A stretch of 64,000 nucleotides of DNA from Catalinimonas alkaloidigena (GCF_029504655.1 NZ_JAQFIL010000001.1:4221001-4285000); one strand, 5' to 3'; positions 9,144-18,565 are shown, numbered from the stretch's first letter. Program-made: numbers and translations. Notes: generated by a model not told the origin, from the sequence alone.

Positions 9144-9725
9144 TTAGTCTCCATAAAATTCATCTCCACTGTACTGATTTCTCAACTTGTGTTTCAGGGT
9201 AGTAAGGCACCGTAGCTTTTGTGTTTTAGCTACATTTTCATTCTTGTAATCCATAGCCTGGGCTATAGCCCCCATACTAAATCCTTTAAAGTAGAACAAT
9301 TTGAGAATCGTCTTACAAGGCTCACCTATCGTCTCCATCAAATTTGCCACAAAGCGCTGCCTGTCATTGGTAGCAAAATTATCCAGAGGTTCCACATACA
9401 GATTTTCAATCATCCAGTTTTCATCTTTGTCCAGCACTGATTCCTTTTGAAGCTTTTTGCGCAGAATATTTTTTCCAATTGCGTATAAATAGGTCTTCAG
9501 TGAACTGGTCAGCGTCTCCAGCTTACCGCAGGTGATGTTATGATGTAAACAGATCACAGCATCCTGAAATACATCTGCAGCTGTAGGTTCATCTGCATGA
9601 TAAGTAGACTGTGCCCATTGTATGAAGCCGTTGCGATGAGCCTGATATATGGCAACGACACTCTCTTCGTCACCCGACTTAATTTGATCTACGAATAGTT
9701 GATCTTCGGTGTTGGTTTCTTGCAC
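9144..9725 (-). CDS. ECF-type RNA polymerase sigma factor
   Basis: The protein has 193 residues. Sigma-70 region 2 is at about 20-90 (DVFQDAVICLHHNI, then LKTYLYAIGKNILRKKLQKE) and region 4 is at about 125-185, with the helix-turn-helix GFSMGAIAQAMDYKNENVAK. The start codon is GTG at 9725; no in-frame ATG precedes it. The gene is followed closely by a one-helix membrane protein, the usual sigma and anti-sigma pairing. The regulon is unknown. Such pairs in Bacteroidota often respond to envelope signals or control nearby TonB systems, but no FecR-type sensor is seen here. Confidence 0.85.
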   Translation of the reverse strand: MQETNTEDQLFVDQIKSGDEESVVAIYQAHRNGFIQWAQSTYHADEPTAADVFQDAVICLHHNITCGKLETLTSSLKTYLYAIGKNILRKKLQKESVLDKDENWMIENLYVEPLDNFATNDRQRFVANLMETIGEPCKTILKLFYFKGFSMGAIAQAMDYKNENVAKTQKLRCLTTLKHKLRNQYSGDEFYGD

Positions 9726-9860
9726 AACAATACATTTGCGTTAGAGAAACAAGTTTACGGCAAAGCGCAAACTCTATTATTACTTTGTACTTATATTTTT
9801 TGCAGATGTAATTAATAATAATTTACCCAAAAAATCAGTATAGCTTCCCTTTTTCTATAC

Positions 9861-9887
9861 AAAAAAACCACCTTTTTAGGGTGGTTT
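9861..9887 (-). terminator. Rho-independent terminator of the PBP1A gene
   Basis: Arms aaaccacc (9865-9872) and ggtggttt (9880-9887) form an 8-bp stem with a 7-nt loop. On the minus strand the stem is followed by a run of seven T, 26 bases after the PBP1A stop codon. Confidence 0.8.
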
Positions 9888-9912
9888 CTATATATTTTCA
9901 GAATAAAACTGT

Positions 9913-12282
9913 TTAGAAAATACTCTCTTCATCCAGTTGCTCTACCGGCTCATCTACCATGAGTGAATCAGGCTCCTCACCGAATATGTCTGATTTGTAT
10001 TTATCACAATCTATTTCAATAGAAATACCTCCTGCGGGTCTTTCAAATGGTCCTTTTTCATAATCAAGCCTTTCATCTGCATACACGCTTTTCATATATT
10101 CTACCCATATAGGCATTGCCATGCGCGCGCCCTGGCCTAGCGCCAGTGTACTAAAATGGACACTTCGGCTATCACCACCTACCCAAACACCTGATACCAG
10201 GTCTTTTGTGACACCCATAAACCACCCATCTGAATAGTTTTGTGTAGTACCTGTCTTGGCTCCTACTTCATTTCCTTCTCTTATTTCTCTGGCTATCCCC
10301 TGACCTGTGCCTCCTTCCTCTTCGGTAGCACCTCTTAACATATATAACATTAAGTAGGCGGTTTCTTCACTCAATGCCTCACGTGTATTTACCGGGTTTT
10401 CATACACGGTATTTCCCTCTTTATCTTCAATTCGTGTAATAAACACGGGTTCAGTCCAGGTACCATGATTGACAAAAGTACTGTAAGCACCTACCATTTC
10501 GTATACTGAAACATCTCCTCCACCTCCTAATGAAAGTGCAGGAACAGCCTCAATATTGCTATTAATCCCTAATCGTTTAGCATATTCTACTACGGTTTCA
10601 GGCCCTATGCGCTTCATCACGAAAGCAGTAATAGAGTTTTTAGACTGAGCCATTGCCTGCCGAATCGTCATACGGTCTCCTGAATAGCCTCCTGTGGCAT
10701 TCTGAGGCGTCCAGGTATCCTCTTCGCCATCTGTATATACTGAGAATGTAACCGGAGCATCCACTACCTCATAACAGGGTGAGTATCCGTTATCAATGGC
10801 GGCTGCGTAGACAAATGGCTTAAAAGTAGAACCAGGCTGTCTTTTTCCCTGCATTACATGGTCATATTTAAAATACTTATGATTAATCCCTCCTACCCAG
10901 GCTTTGATATGTCCGTTATGAGGGTCCATGGACATAAAGCCGGAATGCAGAAAGCTCTGCATATATTTGATAGAGTCAATAGGGCTCATTAGGGTGTCTA
11001 TCTCATTATTTTCGGCCTCCCAGCTGAATAATGTCATTTCCACTGGTGTATTCATAACCACATCAATGGAGTCATTACCTTTCCCATATGTCTTTTCTAA
11101 ACTTTGATAACGTTCAGAACGCTTTGCCAACATAGGAATAAAGCCTTTCAGCACTTCACCTTCCTCATCACGCCAAGGTTCTCCTCTTCCTTTCCAATGA
11201 TCTCTGAACAGTTCCTGCTGATACTGCATATGTGCTTTTACAGCATTCTCAGCATGCTCCTGCATTCTGCTATCAATAGTAGTGTATATCCTTAATCCGT
11301 CTTCAAACAGGTCATAGCCATGCTCTCTTGCCCACCTTAGCAACCAGTTTTGTACTACAGTACGAAAATACGTAGCTAAACCCTCATTATGGCTGTCTAC
11401 TTTAAAATCCAGAACAATTGGTAAAGAGGTAAGCGAATCGTATTGCTGCTCGGAGATAAAGTCGTTTTTATACATCTGGCCAATCACTACATTTCTTCTA
11501 CCCTTGGAGTTTTCAGGGTTTCTGGCAGGATTATAATAGGTGGAAGCTTTAAGCATACCTACAATGGTGGCAGATTCTTCTATGGTGAGATCGTGAGGGT
11601 GCTTATTAAAAAAGGTTTTGGCGGCCACCTTGATACCATATGAGTTACTGCTGAAATTAGCAGTATTGAGATACATAGCCAAAATTTCTTTTTTAGTGTA
11701 ATATTTCTCCAGTTTTACAGCTACCAGCCACTCTTTTGTCTTAACTATAAGTATTCGTAAACCGGGAATCTGCATAAGCGGCCCCTCGTTCTCACCGGTT
11801 CTCGTTTTGTAGAGATTTTTCGCAGTTTGTTGAGAAAGGGTACTCCCCCCCCCTTCCAACCCACTGGCGCCAAAGGTAACCACATTTTTAAACACCCCCC
11901 ACCCAACACGTGCCAAACCGATTAAATCTATTCCGCTATGTTCGGAAAAGCGTATATCCTCAGTTGCGACCAAAGCATTTACTAGATTGGGCGACAACTC
12001 TTCATAGGTAACTGGACTACGGTTTTCCCGGTAGTATTTACCCAGCAGGATATTGTCGGCAGAATAAAGTTCAGACGAAAGGTCGCTTTTGGGGTTTTCA
12101 AGGGCTTCAAGGCTGGGTAGCCCGCCATATAAGCCTAAAAAATCCACACTCACCGTGTAAATATAAAGGGGGAACCCTATTAAAAAAGCTATAAAAGCTA
12201 TCCATACTCCCCTTACAATCCATTTGTAAAGATTACTATGGCCTTTTTTCTGGCCTTGTTGCTTGCTCGTTGTATCAGACAT
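9913..12282 (-). CDS. penicillin-binding protein 1A (bifunctional transglycosylase/transpeptidase)
   Basis: The 789-residue class A PBP polymerises and cross-links peptidoglycan in the periplasm. A short cytoplasmic tail is followed by one membrane helix (about 24-45). The glycosyltransferase 51 domain has the catalytic Glu in ATEDIRFSEHSGID (E108) and GGSTLSQQTAKNL (about 145-157). The transpeptidase domain has SxxK in GSTFKPF (Ser near 484), SKN in AMAQSKNSITAF and KTG in GAKTGTTQNYSDGWF (near 676). All motifs are intact, so both activities are expected. It lies 100 bp downstream of the SprE/PorW-like gene on the same strand and ends in a strong terminator. Confidence 0.95.
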   Translation of the reverse strand: MSDTTSKQQGQKKGHSNLYKWIVRGVWIAFIAFLIGFPLYIYTVSVDFLGLYGGLPSLEALENPKSDLSSELYSADNILLGKYYRENRSPVTYEELSPNLVNALVATEDIRFSEHSGIDLIGLARVGWGVFKNVVTFGASGLEGGGSTLSQQTAKNLYKTRTGENEGPLMQIPGLRILIVKTKEWLVAVKLEKYYTKKEILAMYLNTANFSSNSYGIKVAAKTFFNKHPHDLTIEESATIVGMLKASTYYNPARNPENSKGRRNVVIGQMYKNDFISEQQYDSLTSLPIVLDFKVDSHNEGLATYFRTVVQNWLLRWAREHGYDLFEDGLRIYTTIDSRMQEHAENAVKAHMQYQQELFRDHWKGRGEPWRDEEGEVLKGFIPMLAKRSERYQSLEKTYGKGNDSIDVVMNTPVEMTLFSWEAENNEIDTLMSPIDSIKYMQSFLHSGFMSMDPHNGHIKAWVGGINHKYFKYDHVMQGKRQPGSTFKPFVYAAAIDNGYSPCYEVVDAPVTFSVYTDGEEDTWTPQNATGGYSGDRMTIRQAMAQSKNSITAFVMKRIGPETVVEYAKRLGINSNIEAVPALSLGGGGDVSVYEMVGAYSTFVNHGTWTEPVFITRIEDKEGNTVYENPVNTREALSEETAYLMLYMLRGATEEEGGTGQGIAREIREGNEVGAKTGTTQNYSDGWFMGVTKDLVSGVWVGGDSRSVHFSTLALGQGARMAMPIWVEYMKSVYADERLDYEKGPFERPAGGISIEIDCDKYKSDIFGEEPDSLMVDEPVEQLDEESIF

Positions 12283-12382
12283 TGTGGTTTTGAGCTGTTT
12301 GACAGTAAATCAGGTAAATACTATTAATCCTCTTTGAAACAAAAATCAGACAAAATTGAATCCAAAAAAATAGACCTCAAAA

Positions 12383-14995
12383 TTACATGTAATGCTTTTC
12401 GAAAAAACGCAGATATTCATCCACATCCTGTGTCTGCAATAAAATGTTCAGATTGTCCTCCGTTATGACAAAGCTTTCTCCTACTTCGTTCCTTTGCTCA
12501 GCTGACAACTGCAGGACAGGGTTTTCCTCTCCACTAATTTCCTCAAAGTAGGCTCTTGCACTTTCTATATCATCAAATTTTTCTACAATAATCATTACTT
12601 TACCGCCTTCCAGCATCAGGTTCGCTACAGTTAGATTTTTATCTGCGAATTTTTGGCTGTTAAATGCGTTAATGGCTTTGGGCAAATCTGTGGAAATTTT
12701 CTGGACATTATTGTAGAGAATTATAAACGAATGCTGCCGGTCAAACCTTTCTCTGTAATTGGCTCCTCTACGTTTTGCTTCTTCTTCTTTAAAGGTCCTT
12801 GACTTTTCCAGTAACTGTTCCGCATAGGTATAGAGATCACTCTCAGGAAACACCTCAAGGAAATTTTGCAACCCAAGCTGATATTGATAGAAATCCTCAG
12901 TTTTTCCAGTGATCAGTACCTTCAGAAACTGCATGTTATCGGTAAAGTCATTGTCTGAAAACTCCTTCAGGCTAGCATTAATCATCTGCAATGCTTCTTT
13001 GTACTTACCTTCATCATAAAGCTCGTAGGCTGATTTATAGATTTTTTTCATCTTTTCACTAGCTAGGCTACTTTCTTCCCGGTAGTTAGGATTTTCCAGG
13101 ATCTTGGCATAAATACTTTCAGGATGGTTTTGAAGTATTTGGTTTTTGTACTTGACATAAGCTTCATCTTCCAACCCCTTGTACAAGAGATACAATTCAT
13201 ATAAAACTTCTGGCTCATACTCCGTTTCTGGAAAGCGTGCCAGCATCGTTTCAAACGTTTCTATGGCATTGTGTTTTTCTTCCAAGTCAAAGTTATAGAT
13301 GCCACCTAAATTATAGTAAGCATCTTCAATACTTACCAGCGCCTCTAATTGTGCTTCTTCGGTGAAAGGAATGTCCGCATAAAGCTGCTGTTTCCTGTTA
13401 TCTGATGTGTTTTCAGTCACCGGCCCCTGGCTAGGGATATTTTCAGCAGCATCTATTGCATTCACATTATCCTGGGCAAAATTTTCATCAATAGTTTTTT
13501 CAGACCTCCTCCAGTTATCTTCCAGTTCACGGTTACCCCAGCGCCTAACGAATTCAGTGCGCCCGATGCTGATTGCGGAAGGGGTATAAAAATACCAGTT
13601 TTCTCCGCTGGCAGCCTGATTTTGGTCATCATCTCGTGCGAAAGGTGAGCTTAACTGCTCAAAACTGTTATTTCTTACACTTCGGTTTTGACGTTTGCTT
13701 TCTTGTTCCTGTTCAGCCAAAAGGCGGTTTTCATCTTCAATGAGTTGATCCAGATATGTGTCAAGTTCAAGTGAGTCCATTTTAGACAAAGCCAGAAGGC
13801 TGTCCTGTTCCTGTATCGTAGTTAAGTGTTTGACAAAATTATCCAGTACTTCCTGCCGTTCAGCAATCTGCTCATACTCTTCTTCATCCTGAGGCAATAC
13901 CGTCATTGTACTGTCATAATACAGCTTGGCTTGTTGGTAATTTTTCTTATCGCTGTAGTAAATCCTCCCTAATGCAAGATAGGCATATGCTTTCTGACGA
14001 TTGTTGTTGATGCTGGCCTGTACCGATTCATTATAATATTCCATTGCTTCGTCCAGATTGCCCTGCTTCTGCTCAAAAGAAGCCATCTCATAATAGATTT
14101 TATCCTTGTATTCCAGATTCTTCTTGTCTTTAAGCAGCTTCTTAAAATACTTACGGATCTTGCGGGTATCATTCTCTTTGGTAAGATCATAAACCTGAGC
14201 CATATTTAAGCGAGCATAAAAATACAACTCATATTCAGGATTGCTTTTGAGTACTTCTTCATAGTTTTGGTAGGCCTGAGCATCAAAACCTAAATCCTGA
14301 TAAAGTTGTCCAATAATAAAATACGTACGGGCTCTACCTTCATCATTATCCAGTAGAGGAGCTGCTAAAAGCAGGTTACCTACCATCGTACTGTAGTTTT
14401 CATTAAGTTGCGCCAGATGTGCCCGGGTAAGAAAAAGCTTTGCTTTATTAACATCATTTAAATCTTCTTTCTTGAGGTAATCCGAAACCGCAATTGCGTT
14501 ATTTTGCTCCTGTGCTTCTATAAATGTACGCATCAGGTGAATCAAAGCACGGTGACGGGCATCGTCATCTTCACTTTCAGTATTCACATATTTAAATGTC
14601 TTGATTGCGTCTTCATAATTCTGCTTATACATTCGGCACATACCCACCAGAATGTAGCTATCATCTGCCCAGCGACTGTTAGGATGGCGCTCAATGGCAA
14701 TAGACGCCTTTTTTAAACAGTCTTCAATCTGTTGATCTAAGCTACTAATAAGTGCAGTGTCTACTTGGGGATAAATCTCCAAAATATCATTAAAGTTGTT
14801 TTCCTGGCTTTCCAAGATAGCCGCCTGAATTTCATCCATACGCATATTGGCATAAAACAAAGCATTATATCTGGAAGTGGTATTATGATATACACTTGCC
14901 ACCATTCCGCTTCTCTCAGGCGCACAAGCGGATAATCCACCAAGTAATATAGCCCACCAAAGAATGTAATATTTGGAAAAAACTTTTACCTTCAA
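12383..14995 (-). CDS. sprE: type IX secretion system TPR lipoprotein SprE/PorW
   Basis: This TPR-rich lipoprotein has about 870 residues. The N-terminus has the sequence typical of SprE/PorW: ACAPERSGMVASVYHNTTSR followed by YNALFYANMRMDEI. The family is needed for type IX protein secretion and gliding motility in Flavobacterium and Porphyromonas, where it joins the periplasmic ring to the motor. I place the start at TTG 14995, which gives a clean lipoprotein signal (VFSKYYILWWAILLGGLSAC, Cys24) and a length close to F. johnsoniae SprE. An upstream TTG at 15058 would give 891 residues; no ATG is available. TPR units fill residues 60-420 and 560-740, with an acidic Gln-rich linker between. 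Confidence 0.85.
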   Translation of the reverse strand: MKVKVFSKYYILWWAILLGGLSACAPERSGMVASVYHNTTSRYNALFYANMRMDEIQAAILESQENNFNDILEIYPQVDTALISSLDQQIEDCLKKASIAIERHPNSRWADDSYILVGMCRMYKQNYEDAIKTFKYVNTESEDDDARHRALIHLMRTFIEAQEQNNAIAVSDYLKKEDLNDVNKAKLFLTRAHLAQLNENYSTMVGNLLLAAPLLDNDEGRARTYFIIGQLYQDLGFDAQAYQNYEEVLKSNPEYELYFYARLNMAQVYDLTKENDTRKIRKYFKKLLKDKKNLEYKDKIYYEMASFEQKQGNLDEAMEYYNESVQASINNNRQKAYAYLALGRIYYSDKKNYQQAKLYYDSTMTVLPQDEEEYEQIAERQEVLDNFVKHLTTIQEQDSLLALSKMDSLELDTYLDQLIEDENRLLAEQEQESKRQNRSVRNNSFEQLSSPFARDDDQNQAASGENWYFYTPSAISIGRTEFVRRWGNRELEDNWRRSEKTIDENFAQDNVNAIDAAENIPSQGPVTENTSDNRKQQLYADIPFTEEAQLEALVSIEDAYYNLGGIYNFDLEEKHNAIETFETMLARFPETEYEPEVLYELYLLYKGLEDEAYVKYKNQILQNHPESIYAKILENPNYREESSLASEKMKKIYKSAYELYDEGKYKEALQMINASLKEFSDNDFTDNMQFLKVLITGKTEDFYQYQLGLQNFLEVFPESDLYTYAEQLLEKSRTFKEEEAKRRGANYRERFDRQHSFIILYNNVQKISTDLPKAINAFNSQKFADKNLTVANLMLEGGKVMIIVEKFDDIESARAYFEEISGEENPVLQLSAEQRNEVGESFVITEDNLNILLQTQDVDEYLRFFEKHYM

Positions 14996-15081
14996 ATGAT
15001 TAATATTTAGATTTATATTAAAGCTCACTACTGACGCATCGCAGCACGTGCTATTCAATTAGTGTAATATTTTTTAATGCT

Positions 15082-15089
15082 TACTTTTG
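15082..15089 (+). promoter_or_regulatory. candidate -7 promoter element for the M23 peptidase-bactofilin unit
   Basis: TACTTTTG matches the Bacteroidota -7 consensus TAnnTTTG exactly, 28 bases before the TTG start at 15118. No convincing -33 element is seen at the usual distance. Confidence 0.4.
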
Positions 15090-15117
15090 TCCTGTAGGGG
15101 AATTTAATTATAATACT

Positions 15118-15990
15118 TTGAAGTCAAGGAAAACATTTTCAAATCGGTTAACAACCAGATATCTACTCATCGTTCGGAATGAGGAAGACTTTGCTGAGAA
15201 AACGACATTTACATTTACTTACGCAAAGTTAGCCCTTTTCATTGTATCTGTGAGTATAATTATGCTGATTGGAAGTTTATTTTTAGTAAATACCTTACTA
15301 GAGCAGTGGTTTGACCCAAGATATGCACAAGCTGAGTCTAACAGAAAATTAATTGAGCTGTCCATGGCAGTAGATTCGCTAGAACAGGAGGTACAGAAGA
15401 AACAACACTTTATAACCTCTTTTCAGCAGGTGGTGCGTGGGGACTCTATTACTGATAATGAACAATTTTATATAGATAACTCTGGTGATAGAGTTGTGAA
15501 TGCCAGTCCGGAACGTCGTAATGAAATCTCAAATGTAGATTCCCAGTTCAGGCAAGAGTTTGAAGAAGATGGCGTGGAACTGCTCACCGTAAATGCAAAT
15601 AGTGCATCCAGTCAGTTGGATGAGTTATTTTTCTTTACACCGATTACAGGTATTATATCATCATCCTACAATCCCAAACAGGGGCATTATGGGGTGGATA
15701 TCGTATCTAAGAAAAATGAACCTATTAAATCAGTAGCCGATGGTACAGTGATTCTGGCCTCCTGGACACAGGACGCTGGCTATGTAATCACGGTACAACA
15801 TCGTAGTAATGTTATTTCCGTTTATAAACATAACTCCAGTTTACTAAAAAAATCCGGAGATTTTATAAATGCAGGCGATGTAATTGCTATTATTGGAAAT
15901 ACAGGGGAGCTTACCTCAGGACCACACTTACATTTTGAACTTTGGTACAATGGAAACCCTGTAGACCCTGAAGAGTTTGTATCATTTTAA
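15118..15990 (+). CDS. M23 family metallopeptidase, membrane-anchored
   Basis: The protein has 290 residues. It starts with TTG at 15118, as no in-frame ATG exists nearby. A cytoplasmic segment of about 35 residues is followed by one membrane helix (LALFIVSVSIIMLIGSLFLV, about 39-58), a coiled-coil linker (about 75-105) and a LytM/M23 endopeptidase domain. Zinc ligands are present: HYGVD (His near 190, Asp near 194) and HLHFE (near 269-271). The family cleaves peptide cross-links in peptidoglycan. The gene directly precedes a bactofilin, a pairing seen in many phyla in which the bactofilin positions the peptidase to shape the cell. Confidence 0.9.
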   Translation: MKSRKTFSNRLTTRYLLIVRNEEDFAEKTTFTFTYAKLALFIVSVSIIMLIGSLFLVNTLLEQWFDPRYAQAESNRKLIELSMAVDSLEQEVQKKQHFITSFQQVVRGDSITDNEQFYIDNSGDRVVNASPERRNEISNVDSQFRQEFEEDGVELLTVNANSASSQLDELFFFTPITGIISSSYNPKQGHYGVDIVSKKNEPIKSVADGTVILASWTQDAGYVITVQHRSNVISVYKHNSSLLKKSGDFINAGDVIAIIGNTGELTSGPHLHFELWYNGNPVDPEEFVSF

Positions 15991-15999
15991 TTTATTTAC

Positions 16000-16476
16000 A
16001 TGACAATGTTCAGCAACAATCAAAAAGAGAAGGTGAAGACAGAAGAAGCTAGTAACTCTAGCAGTATTATTGGCAAAGGCACATCTGTACAAGGCGACTT
16101 GAATACAGTAGGCAATATGCGTATCGAAGGTGATGTCAAAGGAAATGTGACCTGTAAATCAAAGATAGCACTAGGCCAGTCTTCTTATGTAGAAGGTACA
16201 GTATTGGCCCAGAATGCCGAAATAGCAGGTGAGATCCAGGGTTCAATAGAGATCTCAGAGCTACTTATCTTAAGACCGACTGCTGTGATCCATGGAGATA
16301 TTGTTACCAATAAGCTCATTGTAGAATCTGGAGCTACTTTCAATGGGTCTTGTCGAATGGGCGTCTCTGTAAATGATATTAATTTTGACGATGAACCAGA
16401 TGAATTCCAACCAGAAGATGAACCAGAAGAAGACATCAAGTCAAGCTCCAAAGAAAAAGAATCAAGATCAATTTAA
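16000..16476 (+). CDS. bactofilin (polymer-forming cytoskeletal protein)
   Basis: The protein has 158 residues. The central region (about 25-125) is a right-handed beta-helix with repeating GxxxxGxxxxEGxxxG turns, for example GTSVQGDLNTVGNMRIEGDV and IVESGATFNG. N- and C-terminal tails are polar and probably disordered; the C-terminal tail is very acidic. Bactofilins form nucleotide-free filaments at the membrane and direct local cell-wall synthesis. The gene lies nine bases after the M23 peptidase. Its 3' end overlaps the start of atpZ. A second ATG at 16006 is an equally possible start. Confidence 0.92.
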   Translation: MTMFSNNQKEKVKTEEASNSSSIIGKGTSVQGDLNTVGNMRIEGDVKGNVTCKSKIALGQSSYVEGTVLAQNAEIAGEIQGSIEISELLILRPTAVIHGDIVTNKLIVESGATFNGSCRMGVSVNDINFDDEPDEFQPEDEPEEDIKSSSKEKESRSI

Positions 16477-16660
16477 GTCTTATATTAAGTACTCAGGCTT
16501 GGCATTTCAAATGGTTGCTGTCATGGGCCTAGCAGTATGGGGCGGCATGAAATTGGATGATACAATGGGCAATGATTTTCCGTTATTTACGATTATCTTT
16601 GCCCTTATTGCTTTTTCTGGTTCACTAATCCTTACCATCCGAAGCTTACCCAAAGAGTAA
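16418..16660 (+). CDS. atpZ: AtpZ/AtpI family protein
   Basis: I choose the ATG at 16418 (MNQKKTSSQAPKKKNQDQFK), which gives 80 residues and a 59-nt overlap with the bactofilin; starting at 16373 would lengthen an unlikely Asn/Met/Gln-rich leader. Two membrane helices follow (KYSGLAFQMVAVMGLAVWGG and FPLFTIIFALIAFSGSLILT), with the GGMKLDD motif between them, as in AtpZ. The family assists assembly of the ATP synthase c-ring or transports Mg2+/Ca2+ for it. Position at the head of the atp operon supports the call. Confidence 0.82.
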   Translation: MNQKKTSSQAPKKKNQDQFKSYIKYSGLAFQMVAVMGLAVWGGMKLDDTMGNDFPLFTIIFALIAFSGSLILTIRSLPKE

Positions 16661-17086
16661 ATGCCGAAGAAACTGAGTTCTTGGTTTGCACTATTTTTGT
16701 TTGCACTAGTGCTAGTCATTATCGCCTACCTCGCCCAAACGATATTTCCCAATCTCGTTTATCAGGGCATATACTTAATCATACTTTTTTTTCTTCTCCT
16801 AACGCTTTTTACGCATTATATAACCCGTATGGGCTTAAAGCATGCACCTGATAAGTTTGCGCTGGTATATCTGGGTACGATGACTTTTCGCCTTCTTATA
16901 AGCATCGGTATCATTTTAATTGTCTTACTTCAGGAGATACCAGATAGGATTAACTTTGTCATACATTTCTCAATTGTTTATTTAGCATTTTTAATTTTTG
17001 AAATATATGCCTTATTAACTACCTTGCGCTCAAATTTTCAAACGAGGGCAGAAAATGCGGATAAAAAGCAACAAAAATTACCGTAA
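16661..17086 (+). CDS. AtpI-like integral membrane protein of the ATP synthase operon
   Basis: The protein has 141 residues with four predicted membrane helices (about 8-28, 33-53, 70-92 and 99-120). It begins at the base after the atpZ stop codon (TAAATG) and overlaps atpB by 32 nt, so it is translationally coupled to both. Sequence is weakly conserved, but a four-helix protein in this place is usual in Bacteroidota atp operons and is treated as an AtpI-like assembly factor. Direct evidence for function is lacking. Confidence 0.7.
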   Translation: MPKKLSSWFALFLFALVLVIIAYLAQTIFPNLVYQGIYLIILFFLLLTLFTHYITRMGLKHAPDKFALVYLGTMTFRLLISIGIILIVLLQEIPDRINFVIHFSIVYLAFLIFEIYALLTTLRSNFQTRAENADKKQQKLP

Positions 17087-18167
17087 GTTATTCTTAATCA
17101 GCTACATATTTTTACTAATCAGTGCAATACCGCTCATTAAAGTACATGCTGCGGAGGTAGAGCCAGATCCAGAGACTGAAGGACCCACTGAGTTTATCTT
17201 TCACCACATCGCTAATTCTTACGATTGGCACTTTGCAACCATAGGGCATACTCATGTTACCCTGCCTTTGCCTCTGATTCTTTATTCAGATGACAGAGGA
17301 CTTGAGGTTTTTATGTCTTCTAATTTTCTGAACGAAGATCATAACTATGTACCCTATAAAGGTTATGCATTAGAAGATGATGGATCACATCTGGTCTCAT
17401 TGGAGGGGCGAGAATTTTACGATTTTTCTCTTACCAAGAATGTAGCAGCAATGATTCTCAGCGTTATTGTTATGCTGATTATCTTTCCTGCCGCAGCTTC
17501 TCGTTACAAGAAAGCACCGGATGCAGCTCCACAAGGCATTCAAGCATTTCTTGAACCAGTAGTCATATTTATCAGAGATGAAGTTGCGATTCCAGCCATT
17601 GGAGAGCATAAGTACCAAAGATTCATGCCTTACTTACTTACTGTTTTCTTTTTTATACTGGTAAATAATTTATTAGGATTGCTACCCGGCGCTGCAAACG
17701 TCACCGGTAATATCTCAATTACACTTACGCTTGCTACATTCACATTTATCATTACCCAGTTTAGTGGTAATAAAAATTATTGGAAGCACGTATTTAACAC
17801 CCCCGGCGTTCCCTGGTGGCTTCTTCCTATTATGATTCCGGTTGAAATAATCGGTTTGTTCACAAAGCCTTTTTCTTTAATGGTGAGGCTCTTTGCCAAC
17901 ATCACAGCTGGTCACATCATTATTCTTAGTATCATTGGATTAATCTTCATTTTTGAAAGCATCGCTGTAGGTCCGGTAAGTGTACTGTTTGCTGCAGTGA
18001 TGAACTTTCTTGAATTGCTGGTTGCTTTCCTGCAAGCTTTTGTCTTTACTCTCCTCTCCGCTATTTATTTTGGAGGGGCTGTAGAAGAGCATCACCACGA
18101 AGAGGGTAAAGCCCTGGAAAGTGAAAATGGCCACGCACCTTTGCAGTCAGACTCTGCAATGGTATAA
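17055..18167 (+). CDS. atpB: F1Fo ATP synthase subunit a
   Basis: The protein has 370 residues. As in other Bacteroidota it has a signal-like N-terminus (KLFLISYIFLLISAIPLIKV) and a long periplasmic segment before the six-helix core. The essential Arg is in SLMVRLFANITAGH (near residue 277), and the C-terminal ELLVAFLQAFVFTLLSAIYF matches the family. It forms the proton half-channels against the c-ring. The tail is His-rich (VEEHHHEEG). It overlaps the preceding AtpI-like gene and is 43 bp from atpE. Confidence 0.96.
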   Translation: MRIKSNKNYRKLFLISYIFLLISAIPLIKVHAAEVEPDPETEGPTEFIFHHIANSYDWHFATIGHTHVTLPLPLILYSDDRGLEVFMSSNFLNEDHNYVPYKGYALEDDGSHLVSLEGREFYDFSLTKNVAAMILSVIVMLIIFPAAASRYKKAPDAAPQGIQAFLEPVVIFIRDEVAIPAIGEHKYQRFMPYLLTVFFFILVNNLLGLLPGAANVTGNISITLTLATFTFIITQFSGNKNYWKHVFNTPGVPWWLLPIMIPVEIIGLFTKPFSLMVRLFANITAGHIIILSIIGLIFIFESIAVGPVSVLFAAVMNFLELLVAFLQAFVFTLLSAIYFGGAVEEHHHEEGKALESENGHAPLQSDSAMV

Positions 18168-18210
18168 ATTAGCTTTCATTTGTTTCATTCATATAAATAG
18201 TTAAACTCTT

Positions 18211-18471
18211 ATGTTGTTAGCTTTATTATTACAAGCTGCTACCGAAGCGGTTTCCGGATTAGGAACCATGGGAGCAGGTCTTGGTGCCGGAGTAGTTGCG
18301 TTAGGCGCTGGTCTTGGTATCGGAAAAATTGGTGGTTCTGCTATGGAAGCCATCGCTCGCCAGCCTGAGGCTAGCGGACGTATTCAGACAGCTATGATTA
18401 TTGTAGCTGCACTGATTGAAGGTGTTGCTCTCTTTGGAGTAATTATCTGTCTAATCATAGCAACTGCGTAA
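18211..18471 (+). CDS. atpE: F1Fo ATP synthase subunit c
   Basis: This 86-residue hairpin of two membrane helices has the family loop (AIARQPEASGRI). The ion-carrying Glu is in ALIEGVALFGVI (near residue 70). The Na+-type pattern (Gln in helix 1 and Ser/Thr after the Glu) is absent, so proton coupling is expected. Glycine-rich helix 1 (GAGLGAGVVALGAGLGIG) allows tight ring packing. A strong stem-loop follows the stop codon. Confidence 0.96.
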   Translation: MLLALLLQAATEAVSGLGTMGAGLGAGVVALGAGLGIGKIGGSAMEAIARQPEASGRIQTAMIIVAALIEGVALFGVIICLIIATA

Positions 18472-18485
18472 TGTAAACAAAAAAA

Positions 18486-18518
18486 AACCGGCTCTTGGCA
18501 TTCGGCCCTGAGCCGGTT
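18486..18518 (+). terminator. stem-loop between atpE and atpF (attenuator or mRNA stabiliser)
   Basis: Arms aaccggctc (18486-18494) and gagccggtt (18510-18518) form a perfect 9-bp stem with a 15-nt loop. It is followed by ctttgatg, not a proper T-run, so partial termination or 3'-end protection of the upstream mRNA is more likely than full termination. This fits the high demand for subunit c. Confidence 0.6.
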
Positions 18519-18565
18519 CTTTGATGAAACAAATCATAACTATTCACTATATAATATAAGCTGAA

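Noticed and set aside
18211-18471. Sodium-type c-ring
   Set aside because: The Gln in helix 1 and the Ser/Thr after the essential Glu that bind Na+ are absent.
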